This document shows, piece by piece, positions 33,248 to 41,524 of a stretch of 64,000 nt of DNA. Numbering within the stretch: position 1 is the first letter of the stretch; the number at the start of each line of letters is the position of its first letter. A program made the translations under genes and the position numbers. Below the pieces are notes generated by a model. The model had not been told where the DNA came from and ran no database searches. It saw only the letters and a program-made list of their open reading frames with translations. Source of the stretch: an uncultured Prevotellaceae bacterium (GTDB taxonomy: Bacteria; Bacteroidota; Bacteroidia; Bacteroidales; Bacteroidaceae); contig CACZVE010000001.1 of assembly GCA_902784565.1 (NCBI GenBank), positions 124,001 to 188,000 on the forward strand, read 5' to 3'.

Positions 33248-33276
33248 CGTACGACATTTTCCGAATTTGTCGTACG
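33248..33276. promoter_or_regulatory. Dyad operator upstream of the leucine-rich-repeat gene
   Basis: A 29-base palindrome centred on 33262 with 9-bp perfect outer arms (CGTACGACA / TGTCGTACG) and an inner TTC-C-GAA. The half-site CGACAwwTTC and the distance of 54 bp from centre to -7 element are identical to those of the dyad at 31461-31495. It starts right after the regulator's stop codon; a terminator role is less likely because only a short T-run follows. Confidence 0.65.
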
Positions 33277-33315
33277 GTTTTCCTCAAATAGTCCTGACAT
33301 ATTGCTTCTTTTCCT

Positions 33316-33323
33316 TATCTTTG
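33316..33323 (+). promoter_or_regulatory. -7 element of the LRR gene
   Basis: TATCTTTG at 33316-33323, 34 bases before the ATG at 33358. No TTTG is present at the -33 position, so an activator is probably needed. Confidence 0.6.
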
Positions 33324-33357
33324 TGGCAAAATTACAAACCCACAAAACAATTTTATT

Positions 33358-34896
33358 ATGAGAAAGATTTTATTTACACTCCTACTGGCGTTCACAGGAT
33401 TGAGCGCAGGAGCACAAGATTTAGAGTACGCCTATGACGATGCAACGATGACAGCAAAGGTGACGTATCGTATGAAACAATTAGGTGACGGTACATGGGA
33501 GCGCATCAAAGGAGGTTATCATGGTGACATCGTTATACCAGAGAAGGTGTCAGGCTATACTGTTACTGGCATTGGCGAACTGGCTTTCGACCAATGTGAT
33601 GACATCCCGTCTGTTCAGTTCCCTAACACGATGAAGACGATTGAGGAACGTGCTTTCTGTGGTTGTAAAGTTTTGAAGGAAGTAATTATTCCCGCCAGCG
33701 TAGATACCATCTACAACAATGCCTTCGACGGTTGCGAAGCTTTGGAGAGAGTCGTGTTTGAAGATGGTGAGAACCTGCTGAAACTCGGTGTCGGTAGTTC
33801 GTCGGCAGAGTCAGGCATGTTTTCTTTCCAACCTATCAAATCCGTCTACATCGGCCGTCCTTACCGCTATCCGAAACAGAAGGACTGGGGTTGGTACATT
33901 TATTATGACTTGAGCGCCTTTGGACGCTGCAATACGCTGGAGGAGGTTACCATCGGAGGATATGCCACCGAGATTCAGCCTTGCGAGTTTATACTTACCC
34001 CTGCCTTGCACACGGTGAATGTCAATGTTTCTCTCAATGCAGTAGGCGACAAGGCTTTCCATCATTGTGAGAAACTCCAGATCATCAACCTGCCGGAGGG
34101 TGTCGTCACTATTGGCAATCGAGCTTTTGAGTTCTGTAAGGCTATAAAGAACATCGATTTTCCGTCGACCCTGCAATTGATTGACGAATATGCTTTTGCT
34201 TCGTGCGAAAGCTTGGAGAGTCTGACAATTCCTGCCAGTGTAAGTTCCTTAGGTCTGGCTTCATTTGCCGCATGCACATCCGTAAAAGAGGTTACTCTCG
34301 AAGATGGTCCAAACGAGCTCGTTTTGCCCTATGGAAGTGAGGGTGGAAGTAATGGATTCTTCACCAATATGCCTTTGGAGAAAGCCTATATCGGACGGCC
34401 CTATAGTCATCCAGAAACAGGTTGGGCTGGTTACAGAACAGGTGCTTTCACCCGCTGTGCCAAACTTAAAGAAGTTCGATTTGGTAATTACGTGACAAAG
34501 GTCTTGACAGGAGATTTTATGGAATTGCATGAATTACAGACGGTGGATTTTCCCAGTTCGTTAGAATCGATTGGCGATTTTGGATTTACCGCATGTGAGA
34601 AACTGAATGCCATTACTTGTCCCGCAACGACTCCGCCTGCATGTGGAAATTATGTGTTCTCTGATACAGATAAACAAACCTGCAAATTATACGTGCTAGG
34701 TGAAAGCATCGAGTCGTACAAGGAAGCAAATGTCTGGAAGGAATTCTTCAACATCGAAGTAGGCATTCATCGTCTTACGACGGATGCTATGTTCAAGGAC
34801 GGCAATTTCTATGACCTGCTAGGGCGCAAAATGAACAGCCAGACTATTGGCAAGGGCCTGTATATCAACAACGGCAAGAAGATGATCGTTCGCTGA
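33358..34896 (+). CDS. Secreted BspA-like leucine-rich-repeat protein (512 aa)
   Basis: A signal peptide (MRKILFTLLLAFTGLSAGAQ) is followed by LRR_5/BspA-type repeats: ITGIGELAF-like units such as TIEERAFCGCKVLKEVIIPA, DTIYNNAFDGCEALERVVF and TIGNRAFEFCKAIKNIDFPS. Two regions are internal duplicates (FEDGENLLKLGVGSSSAESG near residue 140 and LEDGPNELVLPYGSEGGSNG near residue 318), each followed by a YIGRPY motif. The C-terminal tail YDLLGRKMNS..KGLYINNGKKMIV resembles the type IX secretion or Prevotella surface-sorting tail. BspA-like proteins of oral Bacteroidota bind host proteins; here the role is unknown. Regulated, I infer, by the membrane AraC protein just upstream. Confidence 0.85.
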   Translation: MRKILFTLLLAFTGLSAGAQDLEYAYDDATMTAKVTYRMKQLGDGTWERIKGGYHGDIVIPEKVSGYTVTGIGELAFDQCDDIPSVQFPNTMKTIEERAFCGCKVLKEVIIPASVDTIYNNAFDGCEALERVVFEDGENLLKLGVGSSSAESGMFSFQPIKSVYIGRPYRYPKQKDWGWYIYYDLSAFGRCNTLEEVTIGGYATEIQPCEFILTPALHTVNVNVSLNAVGDKAFHHCEKLQIINLPEGVVTIGNRAFEFCKAIKNIDFPSTLQLIDEYAFASCESLESLTIPASVSSLGLASFAACTSVKEVTLEDGPNELVLPYGSEGGSNGFFTNMPLEKAYIGRPYSHPETGWAGYRTGAFTRCAKLKEVRFGNYVTKVLTGDFMELHELQTVDFPSSLESIGDFGFTACEKLNAITCPATTPPACGNYVFSDTDKQTCKLYVLGESIESYKEANVWKEFFNIEVGIHRLTTDAMFKDGNFYDLLGRKMNSQTIGKGLYINNGKKMIVR

Positions 34897-34904
34897 AACG
34901 AACC

Positions 34905-35591
34905 TCAGCACCTGCCTAACTCGTGGTAGGAGTAGTACTGTCCATCGGTGATGATGACGTGATCCATGAAGAAGATGCGCATCACGTCGCAGGCCCGTTT
35001 GATGTCCTTGGTCAATTCGTCGTCGGCTTTGCTGGGGGTGAGATTGCCTGAGGGGTGGTTGTGGCAGACAGCGAGGATGGTGGCATTAGCCAGCACGGCC
35101 TCTCGGATGATGATGCGGATATCGACGGCAGTTTCCGTGATGCCACCGTGTGAGACACGTACCTTCTTGATGAGACGGTAGTTCTGGTTAAGTAGCAACA
35201 CCCAGAATTCCTCCACATCGAGATCCTGCATCTGCGGATGCATCTCGTTGTAGATTCTGGTCGCCGTTTCCAACTTGGGACGTTCTTCCGGCGTTTCCTG
35301 TTGACGGCGCTTGCCGAGTTCGCAGGCGGCAAGGATAGTGATGGCCTTCGCCTCGCCGATGCCGTTATAGGTGCAGAGGTCATGGATGGCTTTCTTACCA
35401 AGGGTGTTGAGGTTGTTGTTACAGTCGATGAGTACCCGTTTCATCAGGTCGACGGCACTCTCTTTCGTAGAACCGGAACCGATGAGGATGGCCAGTAACT
35501 CGGCATTGCTCAGTGCTTCTGTCCCGAGTGCCATCATTTTCTCTCTCGGGCGGTCTTCTTCCGCCCACTGATTGATGTTGAGTTTTTCCAT
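34905..35591 (-). CDS. radC: RadC family protein (JAB domain)
   Basis: A 228-residue protein with an N-terminal helix-hairpin-helix-like region (ALSNAELLAILIGSG, then LCTYNGIGEAKAITILAACELG) and a C-terminal JAB/MPN metalloprotease-like domain with the zinc motif HNHPSGNLTPSKADDELT near residue 177. RadC was once linked to DNA repair, but the role is unproven. It lies 24 bases downstream of a glycosyltransferase gene in the efp operon. Confidence 0.9.
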   Translation of the reverse strand: MEKLNINQWAEEDRPREKMMALGTEALSNAELLAILIGSGSTKESAVDLMKRVLIDCNNNLNTLGKKAIHDLCTYNGIGEAKAITILAACELGKRRQQETPEERPKLETATRIYNEMHPQMQDLDVEEFWVLLLNQNYRLIKKVRVSHGGITETAVDIRIIIREAVLANATILAVCHNHPSGNLTPSKADDELTKDIKRACDVMRIFFMDHVIITDGQYYSYHELGRC

Positions 35592-35615
35592 AGTGATTTA
35601 AAGTTTGATGAATAA

Positions 35616-36698
35616 CTATTTGTAGAACGTTTTTTCGAATGCTGTGAATTCGTCTTGTTTAAGGATGCAGCGTTTCCACCAGGCTTCGATGAACCCCAGA
35701 CCGTAGCCCGTCAGTTGGACGAAGGCCGCAGGGATGCTGAGCAGACCCACCCAAAGACTTTTGTTTCGGATAGTGGAATCAATAAAGATGATGCCGCTAT
35801 AGAGTAGGAGGGGCAACAGAGCTAAAATGCAGAACACGAAGCCCACACCCTGATGCATATTGTCTGTGGGTCGCAGATTGTAGGCATCAAGCCACTCACC
35901 GTAGCAATACATTGCCGCACCCAGTCCGAAGAGCATCAGACAACCGATAACACCGAGGGTGAATACTGTCGGCAACAGATGCACGAGTTTCAAGGTACCG
36001 GGATGGCGCTTTGTGAGGTTGATACGGGCAATGCCACTGTTATATACCTGGCGGAAGAACTTACGGAAGTCCGTGCGACGCTTGTGCCATACCCATGCCT
36101 CTGGAAAGAGTCGGGTCTTATGACCTGCCTCCACGATACGGTAGGAGAAGTCGATGTCCTCGCCAAAGCGCATCTTGGAAAAGCCACCGAGATGGAGATA
36201 GACATCACGACGGATGCCCATGTTGAAGGAACGGGGATAGAACTTGTCGAGTTTTGCTTTACCGCCTCGGATGCCGCCAGTGGTAAAGAAGGAGGTCATG
36301 GAGTAGGAGATGGCCTTCTGTACGGGGGTGAAGGAGGGGTGGGCCGCGTCGGGACCGCCAAAAGCAGCAATGTCGTTGGCGGAATGCAAATCCGCAGATA
36401 CAGCCTTAATATACCCCTCAGGCAGGACGACATCGGAGTCGAGAATGATGAGCCACTCGCCGTTGGCGCGTTCGGCCCCATAATTACGGCTCTGACCCGG
36501 GCCGCTGTTCTCCTTGGCGTAATAATGCAAAGCAAGGATGTCTGCGTATTTCTCGCAAACATCCTTGCAGGTCTTTACCGATCCGTCTTCCACGATGATA
36601 ACCTCGAAATCCTGTTGTGTCTGATTAGATAGGCTTTCGAGTAACTCGTCCACTTCATCGGGACGATTGAAGACGGGAACGATAATGGAATATTTCAT
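35616..36698 (-). CDS. Glycosyltransferase family 2, membrane-associated
   Basis: A 360-residue protein with a GT-A domain at the N-terminus (YSIIVPVFNRPDEVDELLES, IIVEDGSVKTC, then the nucleotide-sugar motif ILDSDVVLPEGY near residue 93) and two or three C-terminal membrane helices (LVHLLPTVFTLGVIGCLMLF and FVFCILALLPLLLYSGIIF). The pattern NYGAERANGEWLIILDSDVV is typical of GT2 enzymes that build surface glycans or lipids. The donor and acceptor are unknown. Its start codon overlaps the efp stop by one base. Confidence 0.88.
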   Translation of the reverse strand: MKYSIIVPVFNRPDEVDELLESLSNQTQQDFEVIIVEDGSVKTCKDVCEKYADILALHYYAKENSGPGQSRNYGAERANGEWLIILDSDVVLPEGYIKAVSADLHSANDIAAFGGPDAAHPSFTPVQKAISYSMTSFFTTGGIRGGKAKLDKFYPRSFNMGIRRDVYLHLGGFSKMRFGEDIDFSYRIVEAGHKTRLFPEAWVWHKRRTDFRKFFRQVYNSGIARINLTKRHPGTLKLVHLLPTVFTLGVIGCLMLFGLGAAMYCYGEWLDAYNLRPTDNMHQGVGFVFCILALLPLLLYSGIIFIDSTIRNKSLWVGLLSIPAAFVQLTGYGLGFIEAWWKRCILKQDEFTAFEKTFYK

Positions 36699-37264
36699 TA
36701 TTCCTTCACGCGCTGCAGATAACTGCCGTCACGGGTATCCACCTGAATGAGGTCGCCCTCGTTGATGAACAGGGGAACGCGTACCTCTACGCCAGTCTCC
36801 AGAGTGGCGGGTTTCAGGGTGTTGGTGGCGGTATCGCCCTTCACACCAGGCTCAGAATGGGTCACGCGGAGCACGGTCTTCACGGGCATTTCAGCATACA
36901 GGATGGTACCGTCGGTGGTGTCAGAAACAACCTCCACGATATCACTCTCCTTCATGTACTCATGACCGATTACGAGTTCGTTGTCGATGGGAATCTGCTC
37001 GAATGTCTCTTGATTCATGAAGATACGACCGCTCTGGTCCTCGTAGAGATACTGGTAGGGACGACGCTCGATGACCACGTCCTCGAGTTTTTCACCGATG
37101 TTGTAGCGGCGCTCCAAAACGCGACCGTCGGAAACGTTCTTAACCTTAATGATCATGATGGTGTTACCCTTACCTGGCTTTCTGTGCTGGAAATCGATGC
37201 ACACCCAAATGCCACCGTCCATGCGGATGGCAGTGCCTTTTTTAATGTCTTGTGAATTAATCAT
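36698..37264 (-). CDS. efp: Translation elongation factor P
   Basis: A 188-residue three-domain protein that relieves ribosome stalling at polyproline stretches. The N-terminal loop tip HRKPGKGN carries Lys32, the residue modified in many bacteria; the second and third domains are EDQSGRIFMNQETFEQI and ATLETGVEVRVPLFINEGDL. A lysine at the tip means that modification by an EpmA-type or other enzyme is possible. It leads a minus-strand operon with the glycosyltransferase and radC. Confidence 0.96.
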   Translation of the reverse strand: MINSQDIKKGTAIRMDGGIWVCIDFQHRKPGKGNTIMIIKVKNVSDGRVLERRYNIGEKLEDVVIERRPYQYLYEDQSGRIFMNQETFEQIPIDNELVIGHEYMKESDIVEVVSDTTDGTILYAEMPVKTVLRVTHSEPGVKGDTATNTLKPATLETGVEVRVPLFINEGDLIQVDTRDGSYLQRVKE

Positions 37265-37302
37265 ATAACCTTAAAATATTGTTTTTATATCGTTTTCGGG
37301 TG

Positions 37303-37310
37303 CAAAGTTA
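37303..37310 (-). promoter_or_regulatory. -7 element of the efp operon
   Basis: Minus strand TAACTTTG followed by CA, 39 bases before the efp start codon. Confidence 0.55.
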
Positions 37311-37360
37311 CGCAAATTCTCGAAAAAAACATAAAAACTTGCACTAAATTTCGCATATTT

Positions 37361-37392
37361 CTTGCGTAATTCAAAAGAAATGAGTACTTTTG
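37361..37392 (+). promoter_or_regulatory. Promoter of rpmH
   Basis: CTTG at 37361-37364 (one mismatch to TTTG), 20-bp spacer, TACTTTTG at 37385-37392; the ATG is at 37438. Confidence 0.6.
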
Positions 37393-37437
37393 CACCCCAA
37401 ATCAGTGAAAAAAGTAACAAATAAATAAGTAAAAGCA

Positions 37438-37593
37438 ATGAAAAGAACATTTCAGCCGCACAATCGCCGTCGCGTGAACAAGCACGGCTTCCGTGAGAGA
37501 ATGGCCACCAAGAATGGTCGCCGCGTTCTGGCCGCTCGTCGTGCCAAGGGTCGCAAAAAGTTGACGGTTTCTGACGAGAATCACGGAAAGTAA
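37438..37593 (+). CDS. rpmH: 50S ribosomal protein L34
   Basis: A 51-residue highly basic protein with the L34 sequence [42 protein letters not shown] (read in two parts: [20 protein letters not shown] and [20 protein letters not shown]). It is part of the large ribosomal subunit. It is unusual in lying apart from rnpA and dnaA, being followed instead by a terminator and the PASTA gene. Confidence 0.97.
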   Translation: MKRTFQPHNRRRVNKHGFRERMATKNGRRVLAARRAKGRKKLTVSDENHGK

Positions 37594-37626
37594 TTCTTCC
37601 GATTTCGTAGAAAAATGAGTTAAAAT

Positions 37627-37668
37627 AGAAAGAAGTGGAGAGATTCTTTGCTTCTTTCTGTTTTTTTT
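37627..37668 (+). terminator. Terminator of rpmH
   Basis: A 9-bp stem (AGAAAGAAG at 37627-37635, complement at 37651-37659) with a 15-base loop is followed by G and eight T. Confidence 0.75.
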
Positions 37669-37670
37669 AG

Positions 37671-37678
37671 TACTTTTG
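37671..37678 (+). promoter_or_regulatory. -7 element of the PASTA-rluD-ddl operon; leaderless candidate
   Basis: TACTTTTG at 37671-37678 ends 4 bases before the ATG at 37683. Transcription would start at or next to the A of the start codon, so the messenger would be leaderless. Confidence 0.6.
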
Positions 37679-37682
37679 TCGC

Positions 37683-38345
37683 ATGAAAACAAAGGAGTTC
37701 TTCGGAAAGTTTGTGAGTGTCTATCTGCTGGGCAATCTGTTGGCGATGGCACTGGTGATAGTCCTGCTCTGCCTGGGGGTGAAGTACGGACTGGAATGGT
37801 ATACCCATCATGGACAGGGTATCGTGGTGCCAAAGGTGGAAGGAATGACCTATGCGAAAGCTATCGCCCTGGCGGAACAAAACGGACTGAACATGATGGT
37901 GACAGACTCCGGCTACAATAAGCGTCTGCCTGCCAACTGCATCCTTGCCCAAAGTCCGGGTCAGGGAACCAAGGTGAAGGAAGGACATACCATCTATGTA
38001 ACGGTCAACTCCCCTTCGTCGCCTACATTCGCCATCCCCGATGTGGTGGACAACAGCAGTTTCCGTGAGGCAGAGGCCAAATTGATGGCTATCGGTTTCA
38101 AACTCCTCCCACCGAAATATGTGGCTGGCGAGAAAGACTGGGTGTATGGCATCATCAGTCGAGGCCGTCGTGTGTCAACGGGCGACATGGTGTCGATCGA
38201 TTCTCCACTGACACTGATGATCGGCAGTGGTATGTACGATAGGGAAGAAGAGGACTTCGACTATGTGGAACCCAGTTACCAGCAGTTCATGAGTGAGGAT
38301 GGTGGGGATGATATGGACGACTTTGAGGAGGTTATGGAACCATGA
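37683..38345 (+). CDS. Membrane-anchored PASTA domain protein (220 aa)
   Basis: One N-terminal membrane helix (VYLLGNLLAMALVIVLLCLGV, residues about 13-33) precedes two PASTA domains: VVPKVEGMTYAKAIALAEQN (from residue 47) and AIPDVVDNSSFREAEAKLMA (from about 116). The tail is acidic (EEEDFDYVEPSYQQ, DDMDDFEEVMEP). PASTA domains bind peptidoglycan precursors or muropeptides; this copy has no kinase or transpeptidase part. It heads an operon with rluD, ddl and a lipid acyltransferase-like gene. Confidence 0.85.
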   Translation: MKTKEFFGKFVSVYLLGNLLAMALVIVLLCLGVKYGLEWYTHHGQGIVVPKVEGMTYAKAIALAEQNGLNMMVTDSGYNKRLPANCILAQSPGQGTKVKEGHTIYVTVNSPSSPTFAIPDVVDNSSFREAEAKLMAIGFKLLPPKYVAGEKDWVYGIISRGRRVSTGDMVSIDSPLTLMIGSGMYDREEEDFDYVEPSYQQFMSEDGGDDMDDFEEVMEP

Positions 38346-39370
38346 GCGAGATGCTTGAGGATATAGAACTGGAAGAACTCTACGAGCACTTCCGCATAGA
38401 GGTGGACAAGGGTCAGGAACCCGTCCGTATCGATAAGTTCTTGTCAGAGCATCAGCCGCACTCCAGTCGGAACCGTATCCAGAAAGCCGCAGAGGCGGGT
38501 TTTATCCATGTGAATGGAACGCCTGTAAAGAGTAATTATAAGGTACGTGCGGGAGACATCGTCACCTTGATGCTCGACCGTCCGCACTATGATACAACGA
38601 TAGAACCGGAGGATATTCCTCTGGAAGTAGTCTATGAGGACGATGACCTGATGGTCATCAACAAGCCTGCGGGCATGGTGGTGCATCCGGGCTGTGGTAA
38701 TTTCAGTGGTACGTTGGTAAATGCCATCGCCTGGCATCTGAAGGATCTGGCGTCGTACGACCCGAATGATCCAGAAGTTGGACTAGTGCACCGTATTGAT
38801 AAGGATACCAGTGGCCTGTTGGTAGTGGCAAAGACGCCTGATGCCAAGACCTCGCTGGGGAAGCAGTTCTTCAACAAGACCACCCATCGCAGTTACAATG
38901 CCTTGGTATGGGGTAACTTCGTAGAGGACGAAGGACGGATAGAAGGCAATATCGGGCGCGACCCGAAGGATCGTCTGCGGATGGAGGTGTTTCCGCCAGA
39001 CTCGGAGATTGGTAAACCTGCAGTCACCCACTATAAGGTGTTGGAGCGCTATGGCTACGTGACGTTGGTGGAGTGTGTCTTAGAAACAGGACGTACCCAT
39101 CAGATCAGGGCACATATGAAACACATCGGACATCCGCTGTTCTGCGATGAACGCTACGGAGGTTGTGAGATACGACGCGGAGAGCGTACGGCCAGTTACA
39201 AGGCCTATATCCAGAACTGCTTCAAACTCTGTCCCCGTCAGGTGTTGCACGCCAGAACACTGGGTTTCGTACATCCTTCGACAGGCCAGCAGATGGACTT
39301 TACGTCGGAGTGGCCGGAGGATATGGCGGCACTGATAGACAAATGGAGGAAATATATAAAAACGAAATAA
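38342..39370 (+). CDS. rluD: RluA/RluD-family 23S rRNA pseudouridine synthase
   Basis: A 342-residue enzyme with an N-terminal S4 RNA-binding domain (RIDKFLSEHQPHSSRNRIQK, then VNGTPVKSNYKVRAGDIVTL) and a pseudouridine synthase domain with the catalytic Asp in LVHRIDKDTSGLLVVAKT (near residue 154). Motifs NKPAGMVVHP and LETGRTHQIRAHM are present. RluD makes the conserved pseudouridines of helix 69 in E. coli; the exact positions here are assumed. The start overlaps the PASTA stop by 4 bases. Confidence 0.92.
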   Translation: MSEMLEDIELEELYEHFRIEVDKGQEPVRIDKFLSEHQPHSSRNRIQKAAEAGFIHVNGTPVKSNYKVRAGDIVTLMLDRPHYDTTIEPEDIPLEVVYEDDDLMVINKPAGMVVHPGCGNFSGTLVNAIAWHLKDLASYDPNDPEVGLVHRIDKDTSGLLVVAKTPDAKTSLGKQFFNKTTHRSYNALVWGNFVEDEGRIEGNIGRDPKDRLRMEVFPPDSEIGKPAVTHYKVLERYGYVTLVECVLETGRTHQIRAHMKHIGHPLFCDERYGGCEIRRGERTASYKAYIQNCFKLCPRQVLHARTLGFVHPSTGQQMDFTSEWPEDMAALIDKWRKYIKTK

Positions 39371-39377
39371 TTAAATA

Positions 39378-40370
39378 ATGAAAAACTTGAAGAGAACAAT
39401 TGCCATCGTCTGTGGTGGCGACTCATCGGAACACGACGTGTCACTGCGCTCGGCACAGGGACTCTACTCCTTCTTCGACAAGGAGCGTTACAATGTTTAT
39501 ATCGTGGATATCAAAGGACAGGACTGGCATGTGGAACTGCCCGATGGTACGACGGCCAAGATAGACCGCAATGACTTTTCGTTTGTCGAGGATGGCAAAG
39601 CCCGTCTTTTCGACTACGCCTATATCACCATTCATGGTACACCGGGTGAGAACGGTCTGTTGCAGGGGTATTTCGACCTCATCGACTTACCCTATTCAAC
39701 GAGTGGTGTGTTGGTGGAGGCCATGACCTTCGATAAGTTCGTGCTGAATCAGTATCTGCGTGGCTATGGTGTAAGTGTGGCCGACTCGCTGCTGATCCGC
39801 AAGGGTTACGAGGAACTGGTGACTGACGATGAGATAGAAGAACGCATCGGCATGCCTTGTTTTGTTAAACCTGCTGCCGACGGTTCGTCATTTGGTGTGT
39901 CGAAGGTAAAGAACAAGGACCAGTTGGCTCCTGCCATCCGTAAGGCGATGTTGGAGAGTTCGGAGATTATGGTGGAGAGTTACCTGGAAGGTACAGAGAT
40001 ATCCATTGGTGTCTTCAAGACGAAAGAGAGGTCTGTGGTACTGCCTGCAACGGAGGTGGTGACATCGAATGAGTTCTTCGATTACGATGCGAAGTACAAT
40101 GGTCAGGTTCAGGAAATCACGCCAGCCCGATTACCGGCAGATATTACTGACAGGGTACGCAAGATCACGTCGCATATCTATGATATTCTGCATTGCAACG
40201 GTATCATCCGCATCGACTATATCATCTCAAACGATGGTAAAATCTCTATGTTGGAGGTGAATACTACCCCGGGAATGACTGCTACCAGTTTTATCCCACA
40301 ACAGGTGAAGGCTGCCGGACTCTCTATGACAGAGGTGCTGACGGAGATTGTTGAAAACCAGTTTGTATGA
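39378..40370 (+). CDS. ddl: D-alanine--D-alanine ligase
   Basis: A 330-residue ATP-grasp enzyme that makes the D-Ala-D-Ala used by MurF. Landmarks are VCGGDSSEHDVSLRSA at the N-terminus, HGTPGENGLLQGYFDL, the ATP-grasp lysine in MPCFVKPAADGSSFGVSKV, and MLEVNTTPGMTATSFIPQQ at the C-terminus. It lies between rluD (7 bases upstream) and the PlsC-like gene, whose ATG overlaps its stop by 4 bases. Confidence 0.95.
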   Translation: MKNLKRTIAIVCGGDSSEHDVSLRSAQGLYSFFDKERYNVYIVDIKGQDWHVELPDGTTAKIDRNDFSFVEDGKARLFDYAYITIHGTPGENGLLQGYFDLIDLPYSTSGVLVEAMTFDKFVLNQYLRGYGVSVADSLLIRKGYEELVTDDEIEERIGMPCFVKPAADGSSFGVSKVKNKDQLAPAIRKAMLESSEIMVESYLEGTEISIGVFKTKERSVVLPATEVVTSNEFFDYDAKYNGQVQEITPARLPADITDRVRKITSHIYDILHCNGIIRIDYIISNDGKISMLEVNTTPGMTATSFIPQQVKAAGLSMTEVLTEIVENQFV

Positions 40371-41524
40371 ACGAGTTTGACGAGATAAGGCCGTATGAGG
40401 CAGGTGAGATGAAACAGGCGTTTGAAGACCTGTTGAAAGACCGCCAGTTTCAGGTGGTGCTGAAGGGGTTTGCCCCTTGGCTGCCAAAGTCTGTGCGGAA
40501 CGGTCTGTTGCGTCTCGCCTTCACGGGTGTCAAGACACCGCTCGACTTCCAGAAGCGGTTCATGAAGCCCGTGGTCAATTATATCATCCGCAAATATACC
40601 GATGGCTGCTCCTTTGACGATGCTGCCCTCACCTCTGCTATTCCGTCGGATTTGAAATCCGACGGCTCCCGTTTCATGTTCGTCAGCAATCACCGTGACA
40701 TCGTGCTCGACTCCGCCTTCCTTGACGTAAAACTGGTGAATGCCGGATACCCAACTACTGTGGAGATCGGTATTGGCGACAATCTGCTCATCTATCCCTG
40801 GATCAAGCGTTTGGTGCGGATGAACAAGGCCTTCACCGTGCGGCGTGGTCTTTCGCTCCGTGAGACATTGGCCGCCTCGCAACTCATGAGCCGATATATT
40901 CACTATGCTGTGACACAGAAAAAGGAGAATATATGGATTGCCCAGCGCGAGGGTAGGGCGAAGGACTCCAATGACCGGACACAGGATGCTGTGCTGAAGA
41001 TGTTGGCGATGGGGGGAGACCTTAAGGAACTCAATATCGTACCATTGACCATCAGTTATGAATACGATCCCTGTGACTATCTCAAGGCGCAGGAGTTTCA
41101 GCAGAAACGTGATAATCCTGCCTTCAAGAAATCGCGTCAAGATGATCTCGACAATATGAAGACGGGTATCCTAGGTTATAAGGGCCGGGTGGTCTATCGG
41201 GCGGCTGCACCCATCAATACTTGGTTGGGAGAACTGGACGAGTTGCCCAAGACAGAGTACTACAAGGTTGTGGCTGAACGGATGGACAAGGAGATTCATC
41301 GTGGCTATGAACTTTTCCCCTGTAACTACATCGCCCTCGATGAACTCAATGGCAATACGGATCATGCTGCTCATTATACTGCTGCAGACAAACAACGTTT
41401 CGAAAAGTATCTCTCTGGTCAACTTGCGAAGATTACCCTTGACAACAAGGATGAGGCTTTCCTCCGTGAGCGTATCCTTACGATGTATGCCAACCCCGTC
41501 CGTAACAAACTCGCTGTCCTATGA
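40367..41524 (+). CDS. PlsC-like acyltransferase family protein (385 aa)
   Basis: A 385-residue protein with the glycerolipid acyltransferase motif NHRDIVLDSAFLD (HX4D catalytic pair, near residue 104) and a second block IWIAQREGRAKDSNDRTQDA that resembles the EGTR-type motif of PlsC. A C-terminal region with YKVVAERMDKEIHRGY has no clear family. It probably acylates lysophosphatidate or a related envelope lipid. The gene overlaps ddl and the next lipoprotein gene by 4 bases each. Confidence 0.8.
   Translation: MNEFDEIRPYEAGEMKQAFEDLLKDRQFQVVLKGFAPWLPKSVRNGLLRLAFTGVKTPLDFQKRFMKPVVNYIIRKYTDGCSFDDAALTSAIPSDLKSDGSRFMFVSNHRDIVLDSAFLDVKLVNAGYPTTVEIGIGDNLLIYPWIKRLVRMNKAFTVRRGLSLRETLAASQLMSRYIHYAVTQKKENIWIAQREGRAKDSNDRTQDAVLKMLAMGGDLKELNIVPLTISYEYDPCDYLKAQEFQQKRDNPAFKKSRQDDLDNMKTGILGYKGRVVYRAAAPINTWLGELDELPKTEYYKVVAERMDKEIHRGYELFPCNYIALDELNGNTDHAAHYTAADKQRFEKYLSGQLAKITLDNKDEAFLRERILTMYANPVRNKLAVL

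Noticed and set aside
33248..33280. Terminator for the regulator gene
   Set aside because: The stem could form, but the T-run is short and interrupted and the sequence matches the upstream dyad in register and distance to a promoter, so an operator is the better explanation.
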